Shown: piece after piece, positions 1 to 6,899 of the stretch
How the letters are laid out: the number at the start of each line of letters is the position of its first letter
Numbering within the stretch: the stretch's first letter is position 1
Origin: Acholeplasmatales bacterium
GTDB lineage: Bacteria; Bacillota_I; Bacilli_A; Acholeplasmatales; Anaeroplasmataceae
Reading direction: 5' to 3'
DNA length: 64,000 bases
NCBI GenBank assembly: GCA_017454375.1
Contig: JAFTDB010000010.1
Coordinates: 1 to 64,000, forward strand
Position numbers and translations under genes: made by a program
Notes under the pieces: model-generated
The model's input: only the letters and a program-made list of their open reading frames with translations
Database searches by the model: none
Told to the model about the DNA's origin: nothing

Positions 1-100
1 CCAGACTTAAGCTGTAAATGGTTTTTACGAGATCACATATGCGTCTCAATGATTAAATAACTTTCCATCACTACTATTATACAATAATATTAGAAATAAA
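1..100. other. Left edge, no supported gene
   Basis: The plus strand is open in frame 1 from the first base to a TAA at 58-60, giving a 19-residue tail (PDLSCKWFLRDHICVSMIK). It could be the C-terminus of a gene starting outside the window, but there is too little to name or confirm it. The rest of the stretch is AT-rich with no start, ribosome binding site or RNA gene that I can see. Confidence 0.2.
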
Positions 101-128
101 AAAACTAAGAGATTAAACTCCTAGTTTT
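101..128. terminator. Possible intrinsic terminator (bidirectional)
   Basis: An 11-base imperfect inverted repeat (101-111 against 118-128, one mismatch) has A-runs on its left and T-runs on its right. The flanks suit termination of a plus-strand transcript entering from the left edge, and possibly of the minus strand too. The stem is AT-rich, so it is weaker than the hairpin just downstream. Confidence 0.4.
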
Positions 129-136
129 AGTATACG

Positions 137-165
137 AAAAGTGCCACTTCACTGTGGCACTTTAT
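137..165. terminator. Intrinsic terminator of the ATP-grasp gene
   Basis: A perfect 7-base stem, GTGCCAC (141-147) and GTGGCAC (154-160), closes a 6-base loop. Read on the minus strand it lies just past the TAA at 165-167 and is followed by TTTTCGTA. On the plus strand it is followed by TTTATT, so it may act in both directions. Confidence 0.75.
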
Positions 166-1355
166 TATTCTACCTTTTCTTCAACAATTTCTTTGAATTT
201 TAATAAATCCTCAAAGAATTCGAATCTAGCAATAAAGAATTCGTTACCCATCGCATCACTTAGGATTGTAGGCATCTTTTCATGCATTTGAATGAATGGA
301 TAATTTTTCTTTATATCTTCATATGTATATTTATATTTGTAACGATCTCTACGTCCATAATATAGACAATAATATTTTGGATAATCCATTTTAACGTTTC
401 TAATCTCGTTATAACAGATTATATCAGCCCAGATTTGATATGTATCAACAGATTGAGCGAAGTTAATCATATCTGGAGTATAGCCTCCTGGTGGACGCAT
501 GTTAACCTCTAAGGCTACGATATCGCCAACATCACCGAATCCTTTTTTAGGCTTAGTTAATCTAAAGAATTCCAAATGGAAGTAGCGTGAGCGGATATTG
601 AAGGCCTTTAATACGGCTTGACCGATTTCCTTTACATCATCAGGGACTTCCTTATTAACGTAATATGAAACCTCTAGGTTTTCATTTACGATATCCATAA
701 TTGATGGTGGGAAGATCTCATTATCTGAGAAGATAGCATTTGAATTATCATCACAAATACCATCGAATGATATGATGTTACCTTCAATGAATTCCTCCAT
801 AATGTATGGAACGTTATATCCACGATTATAGAAGGCTCTTAAATCATCTTCATTTTTAATCTTATAGGTAGCAGCGGCACCAACGCCTACATCTGGTTTA
901 ACAACTACAGGGAAGCCAACCTCATTTATAAATTCTAAATCCTCTTCAAACTTTGTACAGAATTTATATCTAGCAACCTTAGCGCCTGCCTTCTTGTAGA
1001 ATTCTTTCATTCTTGATTTAGATGTAAAGCTGATTACATCATCAATTTTAGCACCCTTGATGTTGAAATCAGTACGAAGTCTTGCATCCTGGCGTAGCCA
1101 ATATTCATTATTTGATTCTAGACCATCAATCTTACCATATTTAAATGAAAAATAAGCGACAGCCTTGAACATTTCATCATAGTTTTCAAGTGAATTAACT
1201 TTGTAATATTCACTAAGTGAGTTTCTAACCTCTTGTGAAAGCTCATTGTATGGAGTATCTCCAATACCTAACACTGTTACACCGTTTTTCTTTAAACGGT
1301 CACAGAAATTATAATAAGTTTTGGGGAATGCTGGTGAAATAAAAATAAAATTCAT
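165..1355 (-). CDS. ATP-grasp domain protein (carboxylate-amine/thiol ligase-like)
   Basis: This 396-residue protein has an ATP-grasp fold typical of carbamoyl-phosphate synthetase-like and carboxylate-amine ligases. An N-terminal Rossmann-like part (about 1-105) precedes the nucleotide-binding core. GFPVVVKPDVGVGA (148-161, Lys153) is the ATP-contacting beta strand and glycine loop. MEEFIEG (186-192) gives the adenine-contacting acidic residues. HLEFF (Glu262) and LEVNMRPPGG (Glu283, Asn285, Arg287) are the metal and phosphate ligands. Such enzymes activate a carboxylate as acyl phosphate and join it to an amine or thiol, but the substrate cannot be read from sequence. I chose the ATG at 1355 because an AGGAGG lies just upstream on the minus strand; an in-frame ATG at 1379 adds eight residues but lacks this spacing. 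It stands alone and is divergent from the membrane-protein gene. Confidence 0.85.
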   Translation of the reverse strand: MNFIFISPAFPKTYYNFCDRLKKNGVTVLGIGDTPYNELSQEVRNSLSEYYKVNSLENYDEMFKAVAYFSFKYGKIDGLESNNEYWLRQDARLRTDFNIKGAKIDDVISFTSKSRMKEFYKKAGAKVARYKFCTKFEEDLEFINEVGFPVVVKPDVGVGAAATYKIKNEDDLRAFYNRGYNVPYIMEEFIEGNIISFDGICDDNSNAIFSDNEIFPPSIMDIVNENLEVSYYVNKEVPDDVKEIGQAVLKAFNIRSRYFHLEFFRLTKPKKGFGDVGDIVALEVNMRPPGGYTPDMINFAQSVDTYQIWADIICYNEIRNVKMDYPKYYCLYYGRRDRYKYKYTYEDIKKNYPFIQMHEKMPTILSDAMGNEFFIARFEFFEDLLKFKEIVEEKVE

Positions 1356-1380
1356 TTTCGACTCCTCCTTTGTTAACAAA

Positions 1381-1409
1381 AATTATACAATATAAATCTA
1401 GATTATTAA
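1381..1409 (-). promoter_or_regulatory. Candidate promoter of the ATP-grasp gene
   Basis: On the minus strand, a TATAAT (1381-1386) sits 17 bases from a weak -35, TTTAAT (1404-1409). The start codon at 1355 follows after a short leader carrying the AGGAGG. The -10 is consensus and the -35 poor. Confidence 0.45.
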
Positions 1410-1427
1410 AGATTAAATATTATTTAT

Positions 1428-1457
1428 ATTTAAAAAACAAACGTTTTAATGTATAAT
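1428..1457 (+). promoter_or_regulatory. Candidate promoter of the membrane-protein/DUF4250 pair
   Basis: TTTAAA (1428-1433) and TATAAT (1452-1457) are separated by 18 bases, about 35 bases upstream of the ATG at 1493. A GGGAGG ribosome binding site follows at about 1479-1484. The -10 is consensus and the -35 weak. Confidence 0.5.
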
Positions 1458-1492
1458 AACATAGAAAATATTAATCAAGGGAGGGTATTAAA

Positions 1493-2338
1493 ATGTTTGG
1501 AAAAAACAAAAAGGTAAAAGAAGAAAAAGCTGAAGAATTAGAACCTGTTGAAAAGGTTGAAGAAAAAAAGAAAGATGATGAAGATAAGCCTAGCTTAAAG
1601 AAGTCATTTAACATGTATAAATTTATCTTGAAAATCTTAATTGCGGTAATCCTAATTACATTTGGTATTATTATGCTAATTAAGAAGCAAGATGCTATCT
1701 TCATTTTAATTTTAATGAGTGGTGCTATCACTACACTTACTGCATTAATTAGAGGAATTGGCTTATTTAAAAAGGATAAAACTCCTGAAGCTAAAAAGAT
1801 TCAAGCAATCCTTTGTGTTATTCATTTAATTATTGGCGTTTATTTAATTATTGCTGCTGTACTTTACAACAATGATTACACACAAAATGGTAATAATTTA
1901 AATGATTTCTCTAAATTCAATCGTCAATATTATCCATTATTTATGGCTGTAGTATTATATGTTCAAGCTGTAATGTTCTTCTGGCAAACAGTATTATATA
2001 AGGCTGAAACAACTAAATTTATGTTCTGGCTACACATAATCTATATCACACTAGCTGTAGTACTAGCTTACCTAGTAACTGGTGGTGGAGAAAATGATAT
2101 CGCTGGTAAGGTAGTTGTAACAATTGCAGTTATCGCTTTAGTACTTGCTTTATTCACTGCAGGTGAAGCATTATTTGGATATTTCAATTATCGTAAATAT
2201 TTAAATCGTGATAAGAAGTCTAAGAGTGAAGAAACTAAGGATGAGGATCAAATTGAAGCACCTACAACTGATGAAAGTGTAGATATCGAAATCATCGATC
2301 CACAAAACGATAATAACGACGCTCCAAGAGTAAGCTAA
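1493..2338 (+). CDS. Six-helix integral membrane protein, unknown function
   Basis: A 281-residue protein that I do not recognise. Residues 1-40 form a highly charged Lys/Glu-rich cytoplasmic-type tail. Six hydrophobic segments follow at about 43-63, 68-90, 102-124, 147-168, 178-197 and 206-231. The C-terminus (232-281) is again charged and acidic. The even number of helices and charged ends are consistent with both termini in the cytoplasm. No enzymatic motif is visible. GGGAGG precedes the ATG at a normal distance. Its stop codon overlaps the next start as TAATG, so its translation is probably coupled to the DUF4250 gene. The layout resembles small HdeD/DUF308-type membrane proteins, but I see no diagnostic motif and would not assign it there. 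Confidence 0.75.
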   Translation: MFGKNKKVKEEKAEELEPVEKVEEKKKDDEDKPSLKKSFNMYKFILKILIAVILITFGIIMLIKKQDAIFILILMSGAITTLTALIRGIGLFKKDKTPEAKKIQAILCVIHLIIGVYLIIAAVLYNNDYTQNGNNLNDFSKFNRQYYPLFMAVVLYVQAVMFFWQTVLYKAETTKFMFWLHIIYITLAVVLAYLVTGGGENDIAGKVVVTIAVIALVLALFTAGEALFGYFNYRKYLNRDKKSKSEETKDEDQIEAPTTDESVDIEIIDPQNDNNDAPRVS

Positions 2339-2514
2339 TGATAGAAAATCCAACAATATTACTTTCAGTAATAAATACTAAATTACGTGATTTCTACACG
2401 TCACTTGAGGACTTATGTGATGATTTGGATTATGAGATGGATAAGGTAGTAGAAATCTTAAAATCTATTGGATATCACTATGATAAGAGTGTTAATCAGT
2501 TTATTAGCGATTAA
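2338..2514 (+). CDS. DUF4250 family small protein
   Basis: A 58-residue protein starting MIENPTILLSVINTKLRDF and ending QFISD. The pattern P..LLS..NTKLRD.Y.SL..LC.DLD, then L..IGY.YD...NQF, matches my memory of DUF4250, a compact all-helical family of Bacillota with no established function. Its ATG (2338-2340) shares the A of the upstream gene's TAA, so it depends on translational coupling. No separate promoter or strong ribosome binding site is evident. It is short enough to be missed by simple length cut-offs, but the family match and the overlap support it as a real gene. Confidence 0.8.
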   Translation: MIENPTILLSVINTKLRDFYTSLEDLCDDLDYEMDKVVEILKSIGYHYDKSVNQFISD

Positions 2515-2528
2515 TTTTAAAATAAAAC

Positions 2529-2557
2529 TTTACTTAAAATAAATTTTAAGTTATAAT
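2529..2557 (+). promoter_or_regulatory. Promoter of tig, with inverted repeat in the spacer
   Basis: TTTACT (2529-2534) and TATAAT (2552-2557) are 17 bases apart. A perfect inverted repeat, CTTAAAAT-AA-ATTTTAAG (2533-2550), fills the spacer. It may be an operator or a weak AT-rich terminator of the upstream pair. Transcription would start near 2564, giving a leader of about 77 bases. Confidence 0.6.
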
Positions 2558-2585
2558 TGCAAAGACTGAAAAATTAAAAGGAAAC

Positions 2586-2634
2586 GAGACAAATAGATTT
2601 GGAGGTACAGATTTCCTGAAAGTCTCAATCTGTA
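2586..2634 (+). promoter_or_regulatory. Structured 5' leader of tig separating ribosome binding site from ATG
   Basis: The only good ribosome binding site, GGAGG (2601-2605), lies 35 bases upstream of the ATG at 2641. A perfect 8-base stem, TACAGATT (2606-2613) with AATCTGTA (2627-2634), starts right after it and would bring it within a few bases of the start. A competing 5-base stem, GAGAC (2586-2590) with GTCTC (2622-2626), crosses the first and would enclose the ribosome binding site. A TGA at 2617-2619 rules out an in-frame start nearer to GGAGG. Confidence 0.5.
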
Positions 2635-2640
2635 ACATAT

Positions 2641-3921
2641 ATGAAAGTTGAAAAGTTAGAACATTCTCAAAAGAAATTTACATTTGATGTAACTAAAGAA
2701 GAATTCGAAACAGCTTTAGACAAAGCATTTGAAAAGAAAAATAAAACTGTAGCTATTAAAGGCTTCAGAAAGGGTGCTGCACCTCGTAGCATCTATGAAA
2801 AAACTTATGGTGTTGAATCATTATTCTCTGATGCATTAGATTTCGTATTTGGCTCAAAGGTAGAAGAAATCTACAAGGATGCTAAAAACGTTCAAGACAT
2901 CGTTGGTAGATTTACACCAGATGTATCTGAAAACTTCAAAAGAGGTGAAGACTTCCAAGTATTCCTAACTGTTGATGTATATCCAGAAGTAACACTACCT
3001 CAATACAAAGGATTAGAAGTTGCTAAGAAAAACTTAGAAGTAACTGATGAAGAAGTTGAAAAAGCAGTTAAAGATTTAGCTAGAAAAGATGCTAAATTAG
3101 AAACTAAGAAGGAACAAGTAATTGAAAAAGGCGATTTCGCTGTATTCGATTTCGTTGGTTCTGTTGATGGCGTAGAATTCGAAGGCGGCAGCGCTAAGGA
3201 CTACGAACTACAAATTGGTAGTGGCTCATTCATCCCAGGCTTTGAAGATCAAATGATCGGTATGAAGAAGGATGAAGAAAAAGATTTAAATGTAACATTC
3301 CCTGAAAACTATGGTGCTTCAAACCTAGCAGGTAAGGCAGCTGTATTCAAAGTAACAGTTCATGAAGTTAAGACTCAAATCTTCCCTGAATTCACTGATG
3401 CATATGTTAAGAAGCTAAACAAGAAAGCTAAAACATATGAAGAATTACTAGCATTAAAGAAGGAAGAATTAGTTGCTAGAAAAGAAACTGCTGAAAATGA
3501 TCGTCAAGTTAATGAATTAATTGACCAAATCGTTAAAGCTGCAAAGGTTGATATGCCAGCTTCTATGATTGAAGAAAGATATAATCAAATTAGATCTCAA
3601 TATGAATCTCAATCTAAGATGTATGGTATTCCATTCGAAAGATTTATTGAAATGATTGGTTTAACAATGGAACAATTCAATGATCAAGCTAAGAAGCAAG
3701 CTGAAAATCAAGCATTATTCAACGTATTAGCTTCTAAGATTATTGAAGAAGAAAAGTTAACTCCAACTGACAAGCAAATCGAAGCAATGGCAGCTAAGGA
3801 AGCAAAAGCTACTGGCGGTACTAAGGAAGACTTATTAAACGCTAATAGAGCTAAATATTTCTCAGATTTAGCTTACAAAGCATTCTGTGATTTATTAGTT
3901 AAGAACGCTGTAGAAAAATAG
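2641..3921 (+). CDS. tig: Trigger factor, ribosome-associated chaperone and prolyl isomerase
   Basis: A 426-residue protein of normal length for trigger factor, which binds the ribosome exit tunnel and shields nascent chains. The N-terminal ribosome-binding domain carries the signature GFRKGAAPR (41-49). The FKBP-type peptidyl-prolyl isomerase domain follows at about 155-240, including FDFVGSVDG and GSGSFIPGFEDQMIGM. The C-terminal substrate-binding arms (about 245-426) are rich in charged helices. It has its own promoter and a leader that places a hairpin between ribosome binding site and start, and it is closed by a terminator at 3941. In Bacillus, tig is followed by clpX and lon genes; here lon follows directly. 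Confidence 0.97.
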   Translation: MKVEKLEHSQKKFTFDVTKEEFETALDKAFEKKNKTVAIKGFRKGAAPRSIYEKTYGVESLFSDALDFVFGSKVEEIYKDAKNVQDIVGRFTPDVSENFKRGEDFQVFLTVDVYPEVTLPQYKGLEVAKKNLEVTDEEVEKAVKDLARKDAKLETKKEQVIEKGDFAVFDFVGSVDGVEFEGGSAKDYELQIGSGSFIPGFEDQMIGMKKDEEKDLNVTFPENYGASNLAGKAAVFKVTVHEVKTQIFPEFTDAYVKKLNKKAKTYEELLALKKEELVARKETAENDRQVNELIDQIVKAAKVDMPASMIEERYNQIRSQYESQSKMYGIPFERFIEMIGLTMEQFNDQAKKQAENQALFNVLASKIIEEEKLTPTDKQIEAMAAKEAKATGGTKEDLLNANRAKYFSDLAYKAFCDLLVKNAVEK

Positions 3922-3940
3922 TTTTAATCAAGATATTTTT

Positions 3941-3969
3941 AAGGGGATTGTTAAGACAATTCCCTTTTT
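3941..3969 (+). terminator. Intrinsic terminator of tig
   Basis: The 11-base stem AAGGGGATTGT (3941-3951) pairs with ACAATTCCCTT (3956-3966) with one G-U pair across the 4-base loop TAAG. A T-run follows. It separates tig from the lon promoter. Confidence 0.85.
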
Positions 3970-3991
3970 AAATATGTGAAAATATGTATTT

Positions 3992-4018
3992 TTGGCAAAC
4001 TACTTGCATAAGTGCCAA
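3992..4018 (+). promoter_or_regulatory. CIRCE-like operator (HrcA site) of lon
   Basis: TTGGCAAAC-N9-AAGTGCCAA has exactly the 9-9-9 geometry of the CIRCE element (known consensus TTAGCACTC-N9-GAGTGCTAA). The outer bases TT.GCA and AGTGC.AA are kept. It overlaps the -35 box of the lon promoter, so a bound repressor would block polymerase. CIRCE upstream of lon is known in mollicutes. HrcA itself is not in the window. Confidence 0.65.
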
Positions 4019-4032
4019 AAATGATATATAAT
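4004..4032 (+). promoter_or_regulatory. Promoter of lon
   Basis: TTGCAT (4004-4009) and a consensus TATAAT (4027-4032) are 17 bases apart. The predicted start of transcription is near 4039, and AAAGGAGGG follows at about 4049-4057 before the ATG at 4066. The -35 lies inside the CIRCE-like repeat. Confidence 0.75.
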
Positions 4033-4065
4033 ATGGCTACTTTCAATAAAAGGAGGGATTATTTT

Positions 4066-6390
4066 ATGGAAGAAATGTCAAAAATTGTACTCCCTGCGAT
4101 AGCAATTAGAAGTTCAGTACCACTTCCTGGTTGCGAACATAAAATTGAAATTGGTAGACAAAATTCATTATCTGCCATGGATGCATCTGAAAAGATGTAT
4201 GATGGTAATATAATTTTGTTAATGCAAAAGGACATTACAGCACAAAACGTTACTGTTGATGATATTGAACCAATTGGTGTTTTGGCTAGAATTACTTTAA
4301 AGCTTAAATTACCTAACAATAACTATCGTGTAAAATTTAAGATTTTAAATCGTATTAAAGTTAAAGATTATGTACAAACAAGCCCATATTTCGTATGTGA
4401 ATATGAAAAGCTATATTCTGTATTAAATAATGATGATAAGGAATCTGCCTTAATTAAGAACGTATCTGAAAAGATTATTACTAATCAAATAATGTTTAAC
4501 TCATTTGAAGAAATTAATAAGCTATTATCAAGTGGGGCTAACGCAGATACACTAAGCGATGTAATTGCTTATCAATTAAAGTTAAATACAAACTTGAGTA
4601 AATATCGCTACCTAGAGGAATTAAACGTTTCTAAGCGTTTAGAAATGATTCTAGAGGATATTGAAAGAGAAAAACAAATAGTAGAGCTTGAAAATAAAAT
4701 TAATAAGGATGTAAAGAAATCAATTGATGATTCTCAAAAGGAATATTATCTTCGTGAAAAGATGCGCGCCATCCAAAATGAGCTTGGTGACAAGGCAAGA
4801 CAAGAAGAGGATGTTGAGAAATTAAGAAAAGCAATTGAAGATGCACATCTACCTGAAAATGTTTATAAGAAGGCAAAAGAAGAATTACAAAAGTATGCTC
4901 AAACATCTAATCAGATGGCTGAGGCTGGCGTAATTAGATCATATCTAGAATGGATTATTAATCTTCCTTGGTATAAAGCATCAGAAGATAACCAAGACCT
5001 TCTAGACGTTACTAAAAAGCTTGATAAGAACCACTATGGTCTAGATAAGGTAAAAGATAGAATCGTTGAATATTTGGCTGTTAAAATGATGACAGGTAAG
5101 AATCCATCAACTATTATCTGTTTTGCAGGTCCTCCAGGAGTTGGTAAAACATCGCTTGCTAGAAGCATCAGTGAGGCTTTAGGAAGAAAATTCGTTAAGC
5201 AATCACTTGGCGGTGTAAGAGATGAATCAGAAATCAGAGGACATAGAAGAACTTATCTAGGAGCTCTTCCAGGCCGTATTTTAAAGGGCATGAAGGATGC
5301 TGGTACAATTAACCCTGTATTTCTATTAGATGAGATTGATAAGATGACTGCAGACTACCGTGGAGACCCTGCGGCAGCTATGCTAGAAGTGCTTGATCCA
5401 GAACAAAATAAATTTTTCTCTGATAACTATTTAGAGGAACCATATGATTTATCACAAGTAATGTTTATCACTACAGCAAATGATATTTCAGGTATCCCTG
5501 GACCACTTAGAGATAGAATGGAAATCATTGAGCTTTCATCTTATACTGAAATTGAAAAATTCAATATTGGATTCAAACATTTACTTCCAAGAAACTTAGA
5601 AGAGCACGGACTAAAGACTGGCCAAGTTGAAATCAGCGAGGATGCTATGTACGAGATCATTCGTTCATACACAAGAGAAGCTGGTGTTCGTGAATTAAAT
5701 CGTATGATTGCGACAATTTGTCGTAAAGCTGTTAAGAAGATATTAATTGAAAAAATTGAAAAATTAGATGTAAAGCCTGAGAATTTAGAAGAATTATTAG
5801 GTAAAGTAAGATTCTTTAACAATAAGAATCGTGAAGAAAATCAAATTGGTGTAGTTACAGGTCTTGCCTATACAGCATTTGGTGGAGATACATTAGATAT
5901 TGAGGTTACTACATATCCTGGTAAGGGTGGATTAGTATTAACTGGTAAGCTTGGTGATGTAATGAAAGAATCTGCACAAGCTGCATTCTCATTTGCTAAA
6001 TCACATGCTAAAGAATATGGTATTAATATAGAAGAGTTAGAACATACTGATATTCATATCCACGTACCAGAAGGAGCAGTACCTAAGGATGGCCCATCTG
6101 CAGGTGTCACTCTCACTACCGCAATTGTTTCTGCATTAACTAATAGACCAGTTGATTCACATATCGGTATGACTGGTGAAATAACATTAAGAGGTGCAGT
6201 ATTACCTATTGGTGGTTTACGTGAAAAATCTATCGCAGCTTCTAGAAGTGGTCTTAAGAAGATCTTTATTCCAGAAGATAACACAAGAGATTTAGATGAT
6301 ATTCCACAAGAAGTAAAAGATAAATTGGAGATTACTCCAGTATCAAATATCTCTCAAATCTTGAATTCAATTTTCAATATTAGATATTAA
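4066..6390 (+). CDS. lon: ATP-dependent Lon protease (LonA type)
   Basis: A 774-residue cytosolic AAA+ serine protease that unfolds and degrades misfolded and regulatory proteins. In order it has an N-terminal substrate-binding LON domain (about 1-200), a coiled helical linker (about 200-310), and an AAA+ module with Walker A GPPGVGKTS (355-363, Lys361) and Walker B FLLDEIDK (Asp422, Glu423). The C-terminal S16 protease domain has catalytic Ser678 in KDGPSAGVT and Lys721 in GGLREKSIAA, the 43-residue spacing usual for Lon. I place the start at 4066, right after AAAGGAGGG. An upstream in-frame ATG at 4012 lies inside the promoter and operator, so it cannot be on the transcript. The CIRCE-like operator suggests heat-shock control. 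No transmembrane segment is present, so it is not LonB. Confidence 0.97.
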   Translation: MEEMSKIVLPAIAIRSSVPLPGCEHKIEIGRQNSLSAMDASEKMYDGNIILLMQKDITAQNVTVDDIEPIGVLARITLKLKLPNNNYRVKFKILNRIKVKDYVQTSPYFVCEYEKLYSVLNNDDKESALIKNVSEKIITNQIMFNSFEEINKLLSSGANADTLSDVIAYQLKLNTNLSKYRYLEELNVSKRLEMILEDIEREKQIVELENKINKDVKKSIDDSQKEYYLREKMRAIQNELGDKARQEEDVEKLRKAIEDAHLPENVYKKAKEELQKYAQTSNQMAEAGVIRSYLEWIINLPWYKASEDNQDLLDVTKKLDKNHYGLDKVKDRIVEYLAVKMMTGKNPSTIICFAGPPGVGKTSLARSISEALGRKFVKQSLGGVRDESEIRGHRRTYLGALPGRILKGMKDAGTINPVFLLDEIDKMTADYRGDPAAAMLEVLDPEQNKFFSDNYLEEPYDLSQVMFITTANDISGIPGPLRDRMEIIELSSYTEIEKFNIGFKHLLPRNLEEHGLKTGQVEISEDAMYEIIRSYTREAGVRELNRMIATICRKAVKKILIEKIEKLDVKPENLEELLGKVRFFNNKNREENQIGVVTGLAYTAFGGDTLDIEVTTYPGKGGLVLTGKLGDVMKESAQAAFSFAKSHAKEYGINIEELEHTDIHIHVPEGAVPKDGPSAGVTLTTAIVSALTNRPVDSHIGMTGEITLRGAVLPIGGLREKSIAASRSGLKKIFIPEDNTRDLDDIPQEVKDKLEITPVSNISQILNSIFNIRY

Positions 6391-6397
6391 AAAATAT

Positions 6398-6428
6398 AAG
6401 TGTCGGTTTTTAAAACCGGCACTTTTTA
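6398..6428 (+). terminator. Intrinsic terminator of lon
   Basis: AAGTGTCGGTTTT (6398-6410) pairs with AAAACCGGCACTT (6412-6424) with one G-U pair, the innermost bases opening as the loop. TTTTTA follows directly. It starts 8 bases past the lon stop. Confidence 0.88.
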
Positions 6429-6460
6429 TATGTAAAACGCATTAAAAAGTAGTGAAAAAA

Positions 6461-6488
6461 TACGCCACAAAGTGGGCGTTTTTTTTGC
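6461..6488 (+). terminator. Second terminator in tandem after lon
   Basis: The stem ACGCCAC with GTGGGCGT (one bulged G) closes an AAA loop and is followed by a run of eight T. It is preceded by an A-run. With the hairpin at 6398 it makes a double stop between lon and the giant gene. Confidence 0.8.
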
Positions 6489-6552
6489 TTCTTTTGTTAT
6501 TTAAAATACCTTCTTTTTTTACTATGTTCAGCAAAAAATCAGTTCAAAATCA

Positions 6553-6697
6553 TATAATTTATAGTCATATTTGAACATAATTTCAGGTGCTCCAGATGCC
6601 TGTAAGTAGCTGTTAACGTATGCATACATATGTGCGTAATGCGCGCGAAAATTCGCCCTGCTTTCGATAGTAAAATCGCTAAAACTATCGATTTTTT
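6553..6697 (+). ncRNA. Candidate small RNA or attenuated leader
   Basis: A TATAAT at 6553-6558, without a good -35, precedes a stretch with several small stems. It ends in a terminator: TCGATAGT (6664-6671) pairs with ACTATCGA (6684-6691), followed by TTTTTT (6692-6697). It could be a free small RNA of about 130 bases or a leader that attenuates transcription into the giant gene. Only the terminator is clear; the rest is inference. Confidence 0.25.
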
Positions 6698-6795
6698 GCA
6701 TGTGTAAGCGCTTATTATAAACAATGTTTATAAAAAAACGTGAATAATATTCGTTTAAGTGTGAATATAGGTAGACCCTAGACCTTGCGGTTTAA

Positions 6796-6824
6796 TTGAA
6801 AACCTTTACAATATATTGTAAAAT
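6796..6824 (+). promoter_or_regulatory. Promoter of the giant gene, overlapped by an 18-bp palindrome
   Basis: TTGAAA (6796-6801) and TAAAAT (6819-6824) are 17 bases apart, about 75 bases upstream of the ATG at 6900. A perfect palindrome, TTTACAAT-AT-ATTGTAAA (6805-6822), fills the spacer and runs into the -10. This is the usual place for a repressor operator, though the regulator is unknown. A ribosome binding site, AGGAAAG, lies at about 6882-6888. Confidence 0.5.
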
Positions 6825-6899
6825 TGTCTTACTCATAGAGTATTATTCATTTTAATGAATATTAATAGATTTTAGAATTACAGGAAAGAGTTGATTTTT

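Larger units (their letters stand above)
6489..6899 (+). promoter_or_regulatory. 411-base leader/regulatory region of the giant gene
   Basis: No protein-coding gene is credible here. The stretch holds a series of inverted repeats: GTTCAAAAT...ATTTGAAC (6542-6576), GCGAA-AA-TTCGC near 6645, a terminator-like hairpin (6664-6697), TTATAAAC-AAT-GTTTATAA (6715-6733), an 18-base perfect palindrome (6805-6822) and ATTCATT-TT-AATGAAT (about 6845-6860). The part at 6590-6660 is visibly richer in G and C than its surroundings. I recognise no known riboswitch class. Confidence 0.5.

Noticed and set aside
4012..4065. Upstream in-frame start for lon
   Set aside because: It lies inside the operator and promoter, so it would not be on the transcript; AAAGGAGGG directly precedes the ATG at 4066.
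3922..4065. A missing clpX between tig and lon as evidence of a deletion
   Set aside because: The gap is a clean terminator plus promoter; many lineages simply lack this arrangement, so nothing suggests decay here.
6590..6700. Riboswitch (cyclic di-GMP or other) in the giant gene's leader
   Set aside because: The conserved loops of the riboswitch classes I know are not visible; only simple stems and a terminator are seen.
6539..6724. 61-codon open frame on the minus strand before the giant gene
   Set aside because: It runs through several hairpins and a terminator, has no ribosome binding site, and its product has no recognisable features. The region looks regulatory.
6891..6899. TTG start three codons before the ATG of the giant gene
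   Set aside because: The AGGAAAG ribosome binding site would be almost touching TTG, while it is well spaced for the ATG at 6900, which also begins a classical signal peptide.
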